Shown here: piece after piece, positions 1 through 9,618 of the stretch
How positions within the stretch are numbered: the stretch's first letter is position 1
Layout: each line of letters begins with the position of its first letter
Assembly (NCBI GenBank): GCA_015068615.1
Contig: SVKE01000009.1
Coordinates: 1 to 35,642 of the forward strand
Source: Oscillospiraceae bacterium
Lineage (GTDB): Bacteria; Bacillota; Clostridia; UBA1381; UBA9506
DNA length: 35,642 nucleotides
Direction: 5' to 3'
Notes under the pieces: generated by a model
What the model was told of the DNA's origin: nothing
Database searches by the model: none
The model's input: the letters and a program-made list of their open reading frames with translations, nothing else
Translations under genes and position numbers: made by a program

Positions 1-87
<87 letters not shown>

Positions 88-262
88 TTTGTATCTTAAA
101 ATCTCTTGCGAGACCTTAAAATCCTAGCCAGTCACTTACTGACTTGTTTGTTCGGATTTATATCCAAAATTACTCAAATGAATATTATAAGAGCCTGCTC
201 TGTTCAATTTTCAAGGTTCGGTTGCGCTTTTTGAAGCATCCCGCCTCATAAGCGACTTGTTA

Positions 263-291
263 ATTATACGACCATTCGACCCTTTTTGCAA
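263..291 (-). promoter_or_regulatory. Sigma-A-type promoter upstream of 16S rRNA
   Basis: Minus strand TTGCAA - 17 nt - TATAAT. Confidence 0.65.
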
Positions 292-403
292 ATGACAAAA
301 CCATTAAATATTGCAGTTATTTTAATTTATCACTTTTTTTCTTTAATTTCCTTTGTTTCTTGTTAAATAACTAAGTTTTTTAAACTTTTTAAAAAACTAT
401 GAT

Positions 404-432
404 TTGACAAATTTTAAAAACAAGGTTAAAAT
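404..432 (+). promoter_or_regulatory. Sigma-A-type promoter for tcdA
   Basis: TTGACA - 17 nt - TAAAAT about 50 bp upstream of the ORF at 480. Confidence 0.6.
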
Positions 433-479
433 ATATAAGGAAAAAACATAAGTCATTTCCGGCAGAAAGGCGGATTGCT

Positions 480-1184
480 TTGACAGAACGTTTTATACGG
501 ACACAGATGCTGCTGAAGGAGGAGGGGCTGAAACGTCTTGCTCGCTCCCGTGTGCTGTTGTTTGGCGTGGGCGGCGTGGGCGGATATGCTGCCGAAGCTC
601 TGGCTCGAAGCGGCGTTGGTGCCATTACCCTCGTTGATAACGACAGGATTGCCCCTTCCAATATCAATCGCCAAATCATCGCCACGGATGAGACACTGGG
701 GAAATTAAAAACAGAAGTGATGCAGGAGCGCATCCGTACAATTAACCCGGATTGCCGTGTGACCTGCCACAAGGTGTTTTATCTGCCCGGCACGGAAGGG
801 ATTATAACAAAGGACTACGATTATATTTTAGATGCTGTAGATACCGTCAGCGCTAAAATTGATATTATAATGAAGGCGCAGGCGCTCGACGTTCCCATCA
901 TTAGTTGTATGGGAACAGGCAACAAGCTTCGACCCGAGTTGCTACAGCTGGAGGATTTATTTAACACCTCCGTTTGCCCCCTTTGCCGTGTGATGCGCCA
1001 CGAGCTGAAAAAGCGTGGAGTGACAAGGCTTTCGGTTGTGTTTTCCCCGGAGGAGCCCCTAAAGCCTGAACAGGCCTTAAACGGTGCCGACCCGCGGACA
1101 CCGGGCAGTGTTTCCTTTGTGCCGCCTGTAGCGGGCCTTTTGATGGCCTCCCGGGTGATCAGAGATTTAGCAGCAATAGAATAA
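480..1184 (+). CDS. tcdA: tRNA threonylcarbamoyladenosine dehydratase (ThiF/HesA/MoeB fold)
   Basis: RxxxLxGxGGVGGYAAEALARSGVGAITLVDND nucleotide-binding motif; TcdA-like length. Start codon appears to be TTG. Confidence 0.9.
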   Translation: MTERFIRTQMLLKEEGLKRLARSRVLLFGVGGVGGYAAEALARSGVGAITLVDNDRIAPSNINRQIIATDETLGKLKTEVMQERIRTINPDCRVTCHKVFYLPGTEGIITKDYDYILDAVDTVSAKIDIIMKAQALDVPIISCMGTGNKLRPELLQLEDLFNTSVCPLCRVMRHELKKRGVTRLSVVFSPEEPLKPEQALNGADPRTPGSVSFVPPVAGLLMASRVIRDLAAIE

Positions 1185-1225
1185 CACCCTAAACCTACTA
1201 AAACAGTAAAGGATGGGATGAATAC

Positions 1226-3406
1226 ATGAATCAGGAAAACTACATCGAGCAAAATATTGTACAAGCGCTGGAAACCAACTACATGCCTTATGCTATGAGT
1301 GTCATTATTTCCCGTGCCATTCCGGAAATTGACGGCTTTAAGCCCGCACACCGCAAGCTCTTATACACGATGTATAAAATGAATCTCCTGTCGGGTCCCC
1401 GTACCAAGTCCTCAAACGTGGTGGGACAGACCATGAAGCTGAATCCCCACGGCGACATGGCGATTTATGAAACCATGGTTCGTCTGACAAAGGGCAACGG
1501 CGCACTGCTCCACCCCTTTGTGGATTCAAAGGGTAACTTCGGTAAACAGCAGTCACGCGATATGGCTTTTGCGGCACCCCGTTACACGGAGGTGCGACTG
1601 GAGCCGATTTGTGCCGATATTTTTGGTGACATTGATAAAAATACTGTCGATTTTGTGGATAACTACGATGGAGAGCTAAAAGAGCCAACCCTGCTGCCCA
1701 CTGCCTTTCCGAATATTTTGGTAAACCCCAATCAGGGCATCGCTGTCGGTATGGCCTCTAACATCTGTTCCTTTAACTTAAATGAAGTCTGCAAAACCAC
1801 CGTCGCCTACTTAAAGGATGCCGACTGCGATTTGAAGGAAACCTTGATTGCCCCTGATTTTTCCACCGGAGGACAGCTGATTTACAATCAGGAGGAAATC
1901 AGCGCCATTTATGAGACAGGCCGCGGCAGCTTTAAGGTGCGCTCCAAATATCGTTACGATAAAAAGAATAACTGCATTGAGATTTATGAAATTCCCTACA
2001 CAACCACGGTAGAGGCCATTATTGATAAAATCGTGGAGCTTGTCAAGCAGGGAAAAATCCGCGAGGTCTCTGACATGCGCGACGAAACGGATCTCTCCGG
2101 CTTAAAGCTGACACTCGACTTAAAGCGTGGCACAGACCCGGATAAGCTAATGGCCAGACTTTTCAAGCAAACGCCGTTAGAGGATTCTTTCAGCTGCAAC
2201 TTTAATATTTTGATTGACGGCAAGCCGAAGGTGATGGGCGTCCGTGAAATTCTGCAGGAATGGACGCGGTTTCGTCTGGCTTGCATTAAGCGCAGACTTG
2301 AATTTGATTTGGATAAAAAATCTCACCGTCTGCATCTGCTTTTGGGACTTGAAAAAATTCTGATGGACATTGATAAAGCTGTGCGCATTATCCGGGAAAC
2401 CGAAACCGAATCCCTTGTTATCCCCAACCTGATGCAAGGCTTTTCCATTGACACCATTCAGGCAGAGTTTATTGCCGAGATCAAGCTGCGCCACCTGAAT
2501 AAGGAATACATATTAAAACGGCTGCAGGACATTGACCAATTAAAGCAGGATATTGCTGATTTGCAGACGACACTGGCCAGCAATATTGCCATGAAAAAGC
2601 TAATTATCAAAGAGCTTGACGGACTGATGAAGAAATATGGCAAGGAACGCACCACGGAAATTATCCACGAGGATGAAGCTACGCTACCCGAGCTCACGAA
2701 CATTGTGGAGGATTATAATGTGAAGATGTTCCTGACTGAGCAGAACTATGTGAAAAAGATTTCTCTTGTTTCCCTGCGTGCCAACGCCGACCAAAAGCTG
2801 AAGGAGGATGACCGCATGCTCTGCGAGGCAGAATGCTCAAACAAGGATGAGGCTCTGTTCTTCAGCAACAAGCAAAACTGTTATAAAATGAAGATGAACG
2901 ATATTCCCGACACCAAGGCTAGCGCTCTGGGTGAATATCTGCCTAACCTCTTAGGGCTGGAACAGGATGAGAAGATTTTATATATGGCCGTAACTGATAA
3001 ATATGAAGGCTTTATGCTCTTCGCCTATGAAAATGGTAAAATTGCAAAGGTACCTCTTGCGAGCTATGAAACAAAAACCAATCGCAAAAAGCTCACCAAC
3101 GCTTATTACGCCAACTCCCCCCTTGCAGACATCCGTTTCCTGATGCAGGATACAGAGCTGGTTGCTATGAGCGACATTAACAAGATACTCATTTTTGATA
3201 CGACCAAGATTCCGGAAAAGACCACCCGCAGCAGCATGGGTGTACAGGTGCTCACCCCCAAAAAGGGCAGTATTCTGGCTAAGATTTCTACCCTCGATGA
3301 GGTGGCCTTTACCGACTTTGATTATTACAGAACGAAGAACATCCCCGCTCGGGGTGCTTATTTAAAGCCGGAGGATGCCCCCGGACAGCAAATGACATTA
3401 TTGTAG
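1226..3406 (+). CDS. Type IIA topoisomerase subunit A, ParC/GyrA-like divergent form
   Basis: PYAMSVIISRAIPEIDGFKPAHRKLLYTMY, active-site AAPRYTEVRL, PNILVNPNQGIAVGMAS. No QRRGGKG-type GyrA box seen in the C-terminal part. Confidence 0.92.
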   Translation: MNQENYIEQNIVQALETNYMPYAMSVIISRAIPEIDGFKPAHRKLLYTMYKMNLLSGPRTKSSNVVGQTMKLNPHGDMAIYETMVRLTKGNGALLHPFVDSKGNFGKQQSRDMAFAAPRYTEVRLEPICADIFGDIDKNTVDFVDNYDGELKEPTLLPTAFPNILVNPNQGIAVGMASNICSFNLNEVCKTTVAYLKDADCDLKETLIAPDFSTGGQLIYNQEEISAIYETGRGSFKVRSKYRYDKKNNCIEIYEIPYTTTVEAIIDKIVELVKQGKIREVSDMRDETDLSGLKLTLDLKRGTDPDKLMARLFKQTPLEDSFSCNFNILIDGKPKVMGVREILQEWTRFRLACIKRRLEFDLDKKSHRLHLLLGLEKILMDIDKAVRIIRETETESLVIPNLMQGFSIDTIQAEFIAEIKLRHLNKEYILKRLQDIDQLKQDIADLQTTLASNIAMKKLIIKELDGLMKKYGKERTTEIIHEDEATLPELTNIVEDYNVKMFLTEQNYVKKISLVSLRANADQKLKEDDRMLCEAECSNKDEALFFSNKQNCYKMKMNDIPDTKASALGEYLPNLLGLEQDEKILYMAVTDKYEGFMLFAYENGKIAKVPLASYETKTNRKKLTNAYYANSPLADIRFLMQDTELVAMSDINKILIFDTTKIPEKTTRSSMGVQVLTPKKGSILAKISTLDEVAFTDFDYYRTKNIPARGAYLKPEDAPGQQMTLL

Positions 3407-3576
3407 AAGAGACAGAAACATGACAGAAATCTATTGGTCTACGAAAAAGAAGAAGTAGAAAATGCACGCCTCACCCGTTACATCCCGATGGAAAAGACCT
3501 CTGACTGGACCTTTTTGATTTTTCCGGGCGGCGCTACATGCATTTGGCCGAGCACGAGAGGAAAGAGTATAAAATT

Positions 3577-3849
3577 TACAAAGGGGCTGTAGCAAAATGC
3601 TACAGCCCCTTTGGGGATGGACGCAAAATAGCGCAGATTGGACAAACTGAGTCCCGAAGGCGTACTCGGGTACGCCGAGAGGCGAAGTTTGTTCGAAGTG
3701 CAAAGCATTTTAATCTAAAAAAACGTTTTAAAACGATTTTTTACCACTTATATATTGTTTTCTTTTAATCTCTTTCCAATTGCAATATGCTATTATTATA
3801 GGCTTTTTTGCTTTGCACGGTCTGGGCATTTTGCTACAGCCCCTTTGTA
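3577..3849. repeat. MITE-like interspersed repeat, copy 1
   Basis: Left TACAAAGGGGCTGTAGCAAAATGC (3577-3600) and right GCATTTTGCTACAGCCCCTTTGTA (3826-3849) are exact reverse complements; left end also forms its own hairpin (3580-3612). Body recurs at 35425-35642. Confidence 0.85.
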
Positions 3850-6207
3850 TTATTTAAGTGTAATCACCGTCACACCGGTATCGCCCTCGCCCAGCTGCCC
3901 CGCACGGAAATCCGTGACCATTTTATGCTGACGCAGATAGTCTGCAATACCCTTACGCAGCACCCCGGTACCCTTGCCGTGAATAATTGTGATTGTCTGC
4001 AGATTGGCAAGGAGGGCCTGGTCGATAAACCGATCTACTGCAAGCAGCGCCTCATCCAACGTCTGACCTCGCAAATCAATTTCGGTTTTGGCGTCCCTGC
4101 GATCGCCGGATCGGGATACGTAGGAGGTCTGTTTTTTCTCCTCATGCTGCTCAAACTGCAAATCGCTGAGTTTGGCCTTAATCTTCATAATCCCTGCCTG
4201 CAGCTGCACCGTGCCGCCGGCATCCGGCACAGAGAGAACTGTCGCCGTCTGATCTAAGGATACAATGCGCACGATATCGCCCGGCTTTAAATTTTTAGGC
4301 GGCTTGCCCACACGTTTGGGCGCCGTATTTTTTTTGCCGGCAAGCTGCTCCTGCTTTTCACGCAAGGCAGCCTTGGTGCGCTCTGCCTCCTGCAGGGCTT
4401 CTTTTAGAGCCGCGTTATCACGAATGGAGCGGATTTCCTTGACGGCCCGCTGGGATTCCTCCTTGGCTGATTCCAAAATTCTGAGCGCCTCCGTCCGCGC
4501 ATCCTCTACAATTTTAACTCGCTGCCGCTCCAGAGCAGCCTTCTCAGATTTTAAACTTTCACGCAAAGAACGGATATCCCGGTTCATGGTTTCTGCAGCA
4601 CGCTTTTCCGCCTCAGCCTTTTGGCGGTTTTTCTCCAAACGCGCAAGTACATCCTCCATCTGCACATTATCATCTGCCAGACGCTCTGACGCCCGCTGTA
4701 AAATTTCCTCCGGCAGACCGAGTCTGCGGGAGATGGCAAATGCGTTGCTCTTGCCCGGCACACCAATCAGCAGACGGTAGGTGGGCGACAGCGTGCGGAC
4801 ATCAAATTCGCAAGAGGCATTTTCCACTCCGGGGGTCGACAGGGCGTATAATTTCAGCTCGCTGTAATGGGTAGTGGCTGCCGCCTTAGCACCACGAGAA
4901 CGCACATAGTCCAAAATGGCAATGGCAAGAGCCGCACCCTCCGTCGGGTCAGTGCCGGCGCCCAACTCATCGGCCAGCAGTAGACTGTCCGGCGTTACGC
5001 GGCTCAGCATGCCGACCAAATTCACCACATGGGAGGAAAAGGTGCTGAGACTCTGCTCAATGCTCTGCTCATCACCAATATCGGCAAATACGTTTTGAAA
5101 TACAGCCAGACGACTGTTTTCTGCCGCTGTCACATGGAGACCGGAGGCCGCCATTAAGGACAGAAGCCCCAGCGTTTTTAAGGAAACCGTTTTGCCGCCC
5201 GTGTTCGGGCCGGTGATGACCAGCGTGTCAAAGGCCTCACCAAGATACAAATCCACAGGCACAACCTTGTCCTGTGGCAGGAGCGGATGACGGGCCTTTT
5301 TAATGTCCACAATGCCCTCATCATTCAGCACGGGCGCCGTGCCGTTATATGAAACGGAAAGCTTGCCCTTGGCAAACAAAAAGTCCAGCTCAAAAACAGC
5401 GGCCACATCCGCTTTGATTTCATCCTTATATTCACAGATAAAGGCAGAGAGCTCTGCCAAGATACGGGTGATTTCTTCCCTTTCCTCGGCATCCAGCGCT
5501 GTTAGAGAATTGGTGATGGAAACCACCGTCATGGGCTCGATGAAGAGCGTCGCCCCGGAGGCGGAGGAATCGTGTACAATGCCCTTGATTTCAGCCTTGC
5601 ACTCAGCCTTAACCGGCAGCACATACCGGTCGCCTCGCATGGTGACAATGGGCTCCTGCAGGGCCTTTTGAAATTTGGGTGAGGCAATCATGTCCTGCAG
5701 GGTGTCCCGAATTTGTCCGGATAGGGATTTCTTTTTTCGCCGAATCCGGAGCAGCTCCGGGCTCGCGGTGTCTGCCATTTCATCTTCACTGACAATGGCC
5801 TCAAAAATCCGGTCGGAAACCTGCCTAAGAGGCACCAATGCCTGCGCAAGAGCGGACATAACGCCCGACGGCAGGAGCTTGTCATCCTCTAAATACCGCT
5901 TGACGGCCCTGGCCGTTTTAACCAGCTCCGCAACAGCCAAAAGCTCGCGCATGGAAAGTGTTCCACCCCGCTCAGCGCGCAGCACCGAGGGCGTCACATC
6001 GGTAATTTTGAGTCCCGGCGGATTGCCTCTTCTCAAAATCACGCCTACTGCCTCGCTCGTTTGCTGCTGCAGACTCTCGGCCTCACTGACACTTTCTGCA
6101 GGCTCCAAGGACAGAATCCGGCTGCGGACTGGCTCATTCTGTGTGTACTCTGCCAAACGAGTCAGAATTTTATCAAATTCTAAGGTTTGTAATGATTTTT
6201 TATCCAT
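3850..6207 (-). CDS. mutS2: MutS2 family ATPase/endonuclease (KOW and C-terminal Smr domains)
   Basis: Walker A TGPNTGGKTVSLKTLGL, LLADELGAGTDPTEGAALA, C-terminal Smr IDLRGQTLDEAL...IIHGKGTGVLRKGI. Confidence 0.96.
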   Translation of the reverse strand: MDKKSLQTLEFDKILTRLAEYTQNEPVRSRILSLEPAESVSEAESLQQQTSEAVGVILRRGNPPGLKITDVTPSVLRAERGGTLSMRELLAVAELVKTARAVKRYLEDDKLLPSGVMSALAQALVPLRQVSDRIFEAIVSEDEMADTASPELLRIRRKKKSLSGQIRDTLQDMIASPKFQKALQEPIVTMRGDRYVLPVKAECKAEIKGIVHDSSASGATLFIEPMTVVSITNSLTALDAEEREEITRILAELSAFICEYKDEIKADVAAVFELDFLFAKGKLSVSYNGTAPVLNDEGIVDIKKARHPLLPQDKVVPVDLYLGEAFDTLVITGPNTGGKTVSLKTLGLLSLMAASGLHVTAAENSRLAVFQNVFADIGDEQSIEQSLSTFSSHVVNLVGMLSRVTPDSLLLADELGAGTDPTEGAALAIAILDYVRSRGAKAAATTHYSELKLYALSTPGVENASCEFDVRTLSPTYRLLIGVPGKSNAFAISRRLGLPEEILQRASERLADDNVQMEDVLARLEKNRQKAEAEKRAAETMNRDIRSLRESLKSEKAALERQRVKIVEDARTEALRILESAKEESQRAVKEIRSIRDNAALKEALQEAERTKAALREKQEQLAGKKNTAPKRVGKPPKNLKPGDIVRIVSLDQTATVLSVPDAGGTVQLQAGIMKIKAKLSDLQFEQHEEKKQTSYVSRSGDRRDAKTEIDLRGQTLDEALLAVDRFIDQALLANLQTITIIHGKGTGVLRKGIADYLRQHKMVTDFRAGQLGEGDTGVTVITLK

Positions 6208-6272
6208 ATAGATTTTCTCCTAAAAACACAAGAGCTGTAAAAAAAACATTTTTTACAGCCCTACATAAATTT

Positions 6273-7067
6273 TTAGACAGGCAGGCTCTCCATCAGCTCC
6301 TGCGCCTCTTCGTGGCTGACAGAGCTCATAAATGTGGTGCGGATGGTCAGGGCATGCGCCAGATGCTTTCTTGCCTCTGCAAATTTACCCAATTCCTTTT
6401 CCACCAAGGCCGCATTATAATACGCCTCAATGAAGCTTGGCGATTTTTCCATCAGCTCCGTTACGTACCGGTAGGCTGTTTCATAGTCACCGAGACGGAT
6501 GTACAGCTGCACCATGTTATCTAAAATCACGGCATTTTCCTTATTATATTCATAGGCCTCATGGTTAAACTCCTTGGCCTTTATAAGGTTGCCGGTTAAA
6601 ATATATAAATAGCCCAGACTGCCATACACATTGCTGTTTTTATAATAAGGAAAGATCTCCTCCAGCTCCTCAATGGCCTCCTGATGCCGTCCTGTTTTTA
6701 GAAGCAGAATCGCATGGTTGGATTTTGCCAGGTATTTGATCTCCGGCTTCAGCTGGAAGGCCAGCACGCTGTTGAGCAAATTCTCCGAGCGCTCCACCCG
6801 ACCCTCGCGCATGAGATAGTAAGCATAGGTGATCTTCTGCTGCGTGTTCATGCCTCGTTTATAGGCTCTTTCAAACCAGCGGAAGCAGCCGTTGATGTTC
6901 TGATTGCCGTAATTGCGCAGCGCCAGCATCACGCATAAATTGGCAAAGCGTTTTAAATAAAAATACAGACCCAGCGCAATGAGCACAATAATGCCCCAGA
7001 GCACATTGGTAAAAAACGCCCAGATCGTCAGAGCTATAAAGCCAATTAATAAAATAATTTCTACCAT
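6273..7067 (-). CDS. Tetratricopeptide repeat protein with N-terminal transmembrane segments
   Basis: Hydrophobic N-terminus followed by TPR-like repeats (KSNHAILLLKTGRHQEAIEELE; AYYNAALVEKELGKFAEARKHLAHAL). Confidence 0.8.
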   Translation of the reverse strand: MVEIILLIGFIALTIWAFFTNVLWGIIVLIALGLYFYLKRFANLCVMLALRNYGNQNINGCFRWFERAYKRGMNTQQKITYAYYLMREGRVERSENLLNSVLAFQLKPEIKYLAKSNHAILLLKTGRHQEAIEELEEIFPYYKNSNVYGSLGYLYILTGNLIKAKEFNHEAYEYNKENAVILDNMVQLYIRLGDYETAYRYVTELMEKSPSFIEAYYNAALVEKELGKFAEARKHLAHALTIRTTFMSSVSHEEAQELMESLPV

Positions 7068-7108
7068 GTTTTATTCTCCTTTGATGACATTCTCCCCCCC
7101 GAGAAGCC

Positions 7109-7351
7109 TCAAGGCATCACCTCATACAGCTCTGCCGCCTCGCCCTTCCCCACATGCTCACTAACCCGCAGCACGCGGACCTTCATGGTTTTTTCGCCAA
7201 AGCGCAGCTCCAGCACATCGCCCACCTTCACATCATACGAGGCCTTAGCGGGATTGCCGTTGACCGCAACGCGACCCTGATCGCAGGCCTCATTGGCCAC
7301 GGTTCTGCGCTTAATAATGCGGGAAACCTTTAAATATTTATCCAATCGCAT
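7109..7351 (-). CDS. rqcP: S4-domain RNA-binding protein RqcP (YabO-like)
   Basis: MRLDKYLKVSRIIKRRTVANEACDQGRVAVNGNPAKASYDVKVGD; size and sequence typical of RqcP/YabO. Confidence 0.88.
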   Translation of the reverse strand: MRLDKYLKVSRIIKRRTVANEACDQGRVAVNGNPAKASYDVKVGDVLELRFGEKTMKVRVLRVSEHVGKGEAAELYEVMP

Positions 7352-7366
7352 AGCTCATTTCCTTTC

Positions 7367-8362
7367 TCACCGCGCCACAAAGCCCACCTTGCGGTAGACC
7401 TTACTGAGGGTTTTGTAGGCAATTTTAGCCGCTGTCTCGGCACCCTTTTTATAGGTCTCCTCTACATAGGCCTTATCCTTTGAGAGCTCGGAAAATCTCT
7501 GCCGCACCGGCGCCAGCTCTGCCGCCACCGCTTCACCTACAGCTTGCTTGAAGGTGCCATAACCCTGTCCGGCAAACTCTTTTTCCGCCTCTTCAATGGT
7601 TTTTCCCGTCACAGCGCTGTAGATGGTTAAAAGATTGGTCACGCCCGGTTTATCCTCTGCCGCACGAACCTCACTACCGGAGTCTGTCACAGCACGCTTA
7701 AACTTTTTGATGATAACCTCCTCCGGGTCCAAAAGCCATACATAGCCGTTTGGATTCGGGTCGGATTTAGACATTTTGTTTTCCGGGGACTGCAAACTCA
7801 TGACTCTGGCGCCGGCCTTACCGATATAAGGCTCCGGCACGGTGAAGGTATCCCCGTAATAATGATTAAAGCGGGTGGCCACATCCCGGGTCAATTCAAT
7901 ATGCTGCAGCTGGTCGTTGCCCACAGGTACAAGATCTGCCTGATAGAGCAGAATATCTGCCGCCATCAGCACGGGATATGTAAAAAGACCCGCATTGATA
8001 TTATCCGCATGCTTTTTGGATTTATCCTTAAATTGGGTCATGCGGGAAAGCTCGCCCATCTGGGTGTTACAGGAAAGCACCCAAGCAAGCTCTGCATGAG
8101 CAGAGACATGCGACTGAAAAAATAAAATAGACTTTTCCGGATCGATACCGCAGGCCATGTACTGCATGAGCACCTCCATGCTCCGCTTTCTAAGCTCTGC
8201 AGGGTCCTGCCGCACGGTGATGGCATGCATATTCATAACAGAATACATGCAGTCATATTCGTCCTGCAGCTTGATCCAGTTTTTAAGGGCCCCCAAATAA
8301 TTGCCCAGAGTGAGCTCGCCCGAAGGCTGCATGCCGGAAAAAATACGTTTTTTGTTCTCCAT
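7367..8362 (-). CDS. trpS: Tryptophanyl-tRNA synthetase
   Basis: RIFSGMQPSGELTLGNYLGA (HIGH-type region) and NKMSKSDPN (KMSKS). Confidence 0.97.
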   Translation of the reverse strand: MENKKRIFSGMQPSGELTLGNYLGALKNWIKLQDEYDCMYSVMNMHAITVRQDPAELRKRSMEVLMQYMACGIDPEKSILFFQSHVSAHAELAWVLSCNTQMGELSRMTQFKDKSKKHADNINAGLFTYPVLMAADILLYQADLVPVGNDQLQHIELTRDVATRFNHYYGDTFTVPEPYIGKAGARVMSLQSPENKMSKSDPNPNGYVWLLDPEEVIIKKFKRAVTDSGSEVRAAEDKPGVTNLLTIYSAVTGKTIEEAEKEFAGQGYGTFKQAVGEAVAAELAPVRQRFSELSKDKAYVEETYKKGAETAAKIAYKTLSKVYRKVGFVAR

Positions 8363-8401
8363 TGTTGACTCCTTTTTGCCGCCGGATGCGCGGCCTGTAG
8401 A

Positions 8402-9598
8402 TTAGAGTTTTTCTGCGAGCAGCTCGCCTAAAATGCGTATGCCCGTTTCAATTTTTTCATCACTCATGGTGGAGTAATTCAGCCGGAAGGAATTGCTGGG
8501 GCTGTCTACATCGGTCATAAAGGCGTTGCCCGGCACAAAGGCAACCTTACGGCAAATGGCCTCCTTCATCAAAGCGCCGGTATCTGTTCCCTCCGGCAAC
8601 GTAACCCAAATGAAGATGCCGCCCTCCGGTCTTGTGTATGTGGCCGCCTTCGGAAAGTATTTGTCCATGCAGGAAAGCATAAAATTGCAGCGATGCTTAT
8701 AAAGCAGGCGGCTCCTTTCAATGGAGCTGTCAATATCATAGCTCTGCAGGTAGCCTGCCGCAATCATCTGCGAAAACACATTGGTATGTACGTCGGTGGC
8801 CTGCTTGGCAACTGTCAGCTTTTCGCAAAGACCCTTGTCAAAAATCAAATAGGCAAGGCGCAGTCCCGGTGAAAACACCTTGGAAAAGGAGCCCAGATAT
8901 ACCACATGGCCGGTGGTATCCATAGACTTAATGGTGGGAACCTTTTCGCCGGAGAAGCGGAGCTCTCCGTAAGGATTATCCTCTAAAATCACCACATTGT
9001 ATTTTTTCGCCAGCTCCAGCATACCCTTGCGCACAGCCAGACTTGTCGTGATGCCCGAGGGATTCTGGAAGGTGGGGATGGTGTAAATCAGCTTAATGTT
9101 TTTGTTATTTTTGAGGGTCTCCTCTAAAATGGCCAGATCCATGCCGTCCTCATTCATCGGCACGCCATAGAGCTTTGCATTGTAGGTGCGAAAGGTGTTT
9201 AGACAGCCAATGAAGCTAGGCTCTTCACAAACCACACCGTCGCCCTCGTTTAAAAGCACCTTGGAGGTCAGGTCACAACCCTGCTGAGAGCCGCTGACAA
9301 TAATAATATCGTTTTGCTGGTCAGTATCAATTCCCTCTTTGTCCCGCATGCGCTCCAAAACCAGCTCCTTCAGCGGAATATATCCTTCCGAAAGACCATA
9401 AGCCAATGCCTGTGTCGGTTCTGTTTCTAAAATGCGATTACAAATTTCCTTAATTTCCTGCGCCGGATAGGTCTCCGGTGCAGGTACGCCGCCGGCAAAG
9501 CTGATGATTGCCGGGTCGGCTGCCACCTTAAAAATTTCACGAATGGCCGAAGCCTTAACCCCCAGCATTTTATCGGAAATCAGATTTGAAAAATCCAT
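8402..9598 (-). CDS. PLP-dependent aminotransferase, class I/II (2-aminoadipate/MocR-related type)
   Basis: FAGGVPAPETYP, YGLSEGYIPLKELV, LEDNPYGELRF, GSFSKVFSPGLRLAY. Confidence 0.9.
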   Translation of the reverse strand: MDFSNLISDKMLGVKASAIREIFKVAADPAIISFAGGVPAPETYPAQEIKEICNRILETEPTQALAYGLSEGYIPLKELVLERMRDKEGIDTDQQNDIIIVSGSQQGCDLTSKVLLNEGDGVVCEEPSFIGCLNTFRTYNAKLYGVPMNEDGMDLAILEETLKNNKNIKLIYTIPTFQNPSGITTSLAVRKGMLELAKKYNVVILEDNPYGELRFSGEKVPTIKSMDTTGHVVYLGSFSKVFSPGLRLAYLIFDKGLCEKLTVAKQATDVHTNVFSQMIAAGYLQSYDIDSSIERSRLLYKHRCNFMLSCMDKYFPKAATYTRPEGGIFIWVTLPEGTDTGALMKEAICRKVAFVPGNAFMTDVDSPSNSFRLNYSTMSDEKIETGIRILGELLAEKL

Positions 9599-9618
9599 GG
9601 TGTATCACTCCTATATCT

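Noticed and set aside
821-1688. Minus-strand ORFs over tcdA and the parC-like gene
   Set aside because: Opposite clear coding sequence; composition typical of antisense translation.
3538-3768. 76-aa ORF GDGRKIAQIGQTESRRRTRVRREAKFVRSAKHFN
   Set aside because: Mostly translated from the interspersed repeat with its hairpins; not a credible gene.
4265-6211. Long plus-strand ORFs (4265-4780, 5303-5671, 5675-6211) antisense to mutS2
   Set aside because: Ser/Arg-rich low-complexity shadow ORFs opposite a confidently assigned mutS2.
8363-8401. Possible T-box leader for trpS
   Set aside because: The gap to the upstream gene is only about 40 bp; no room for a T-box.
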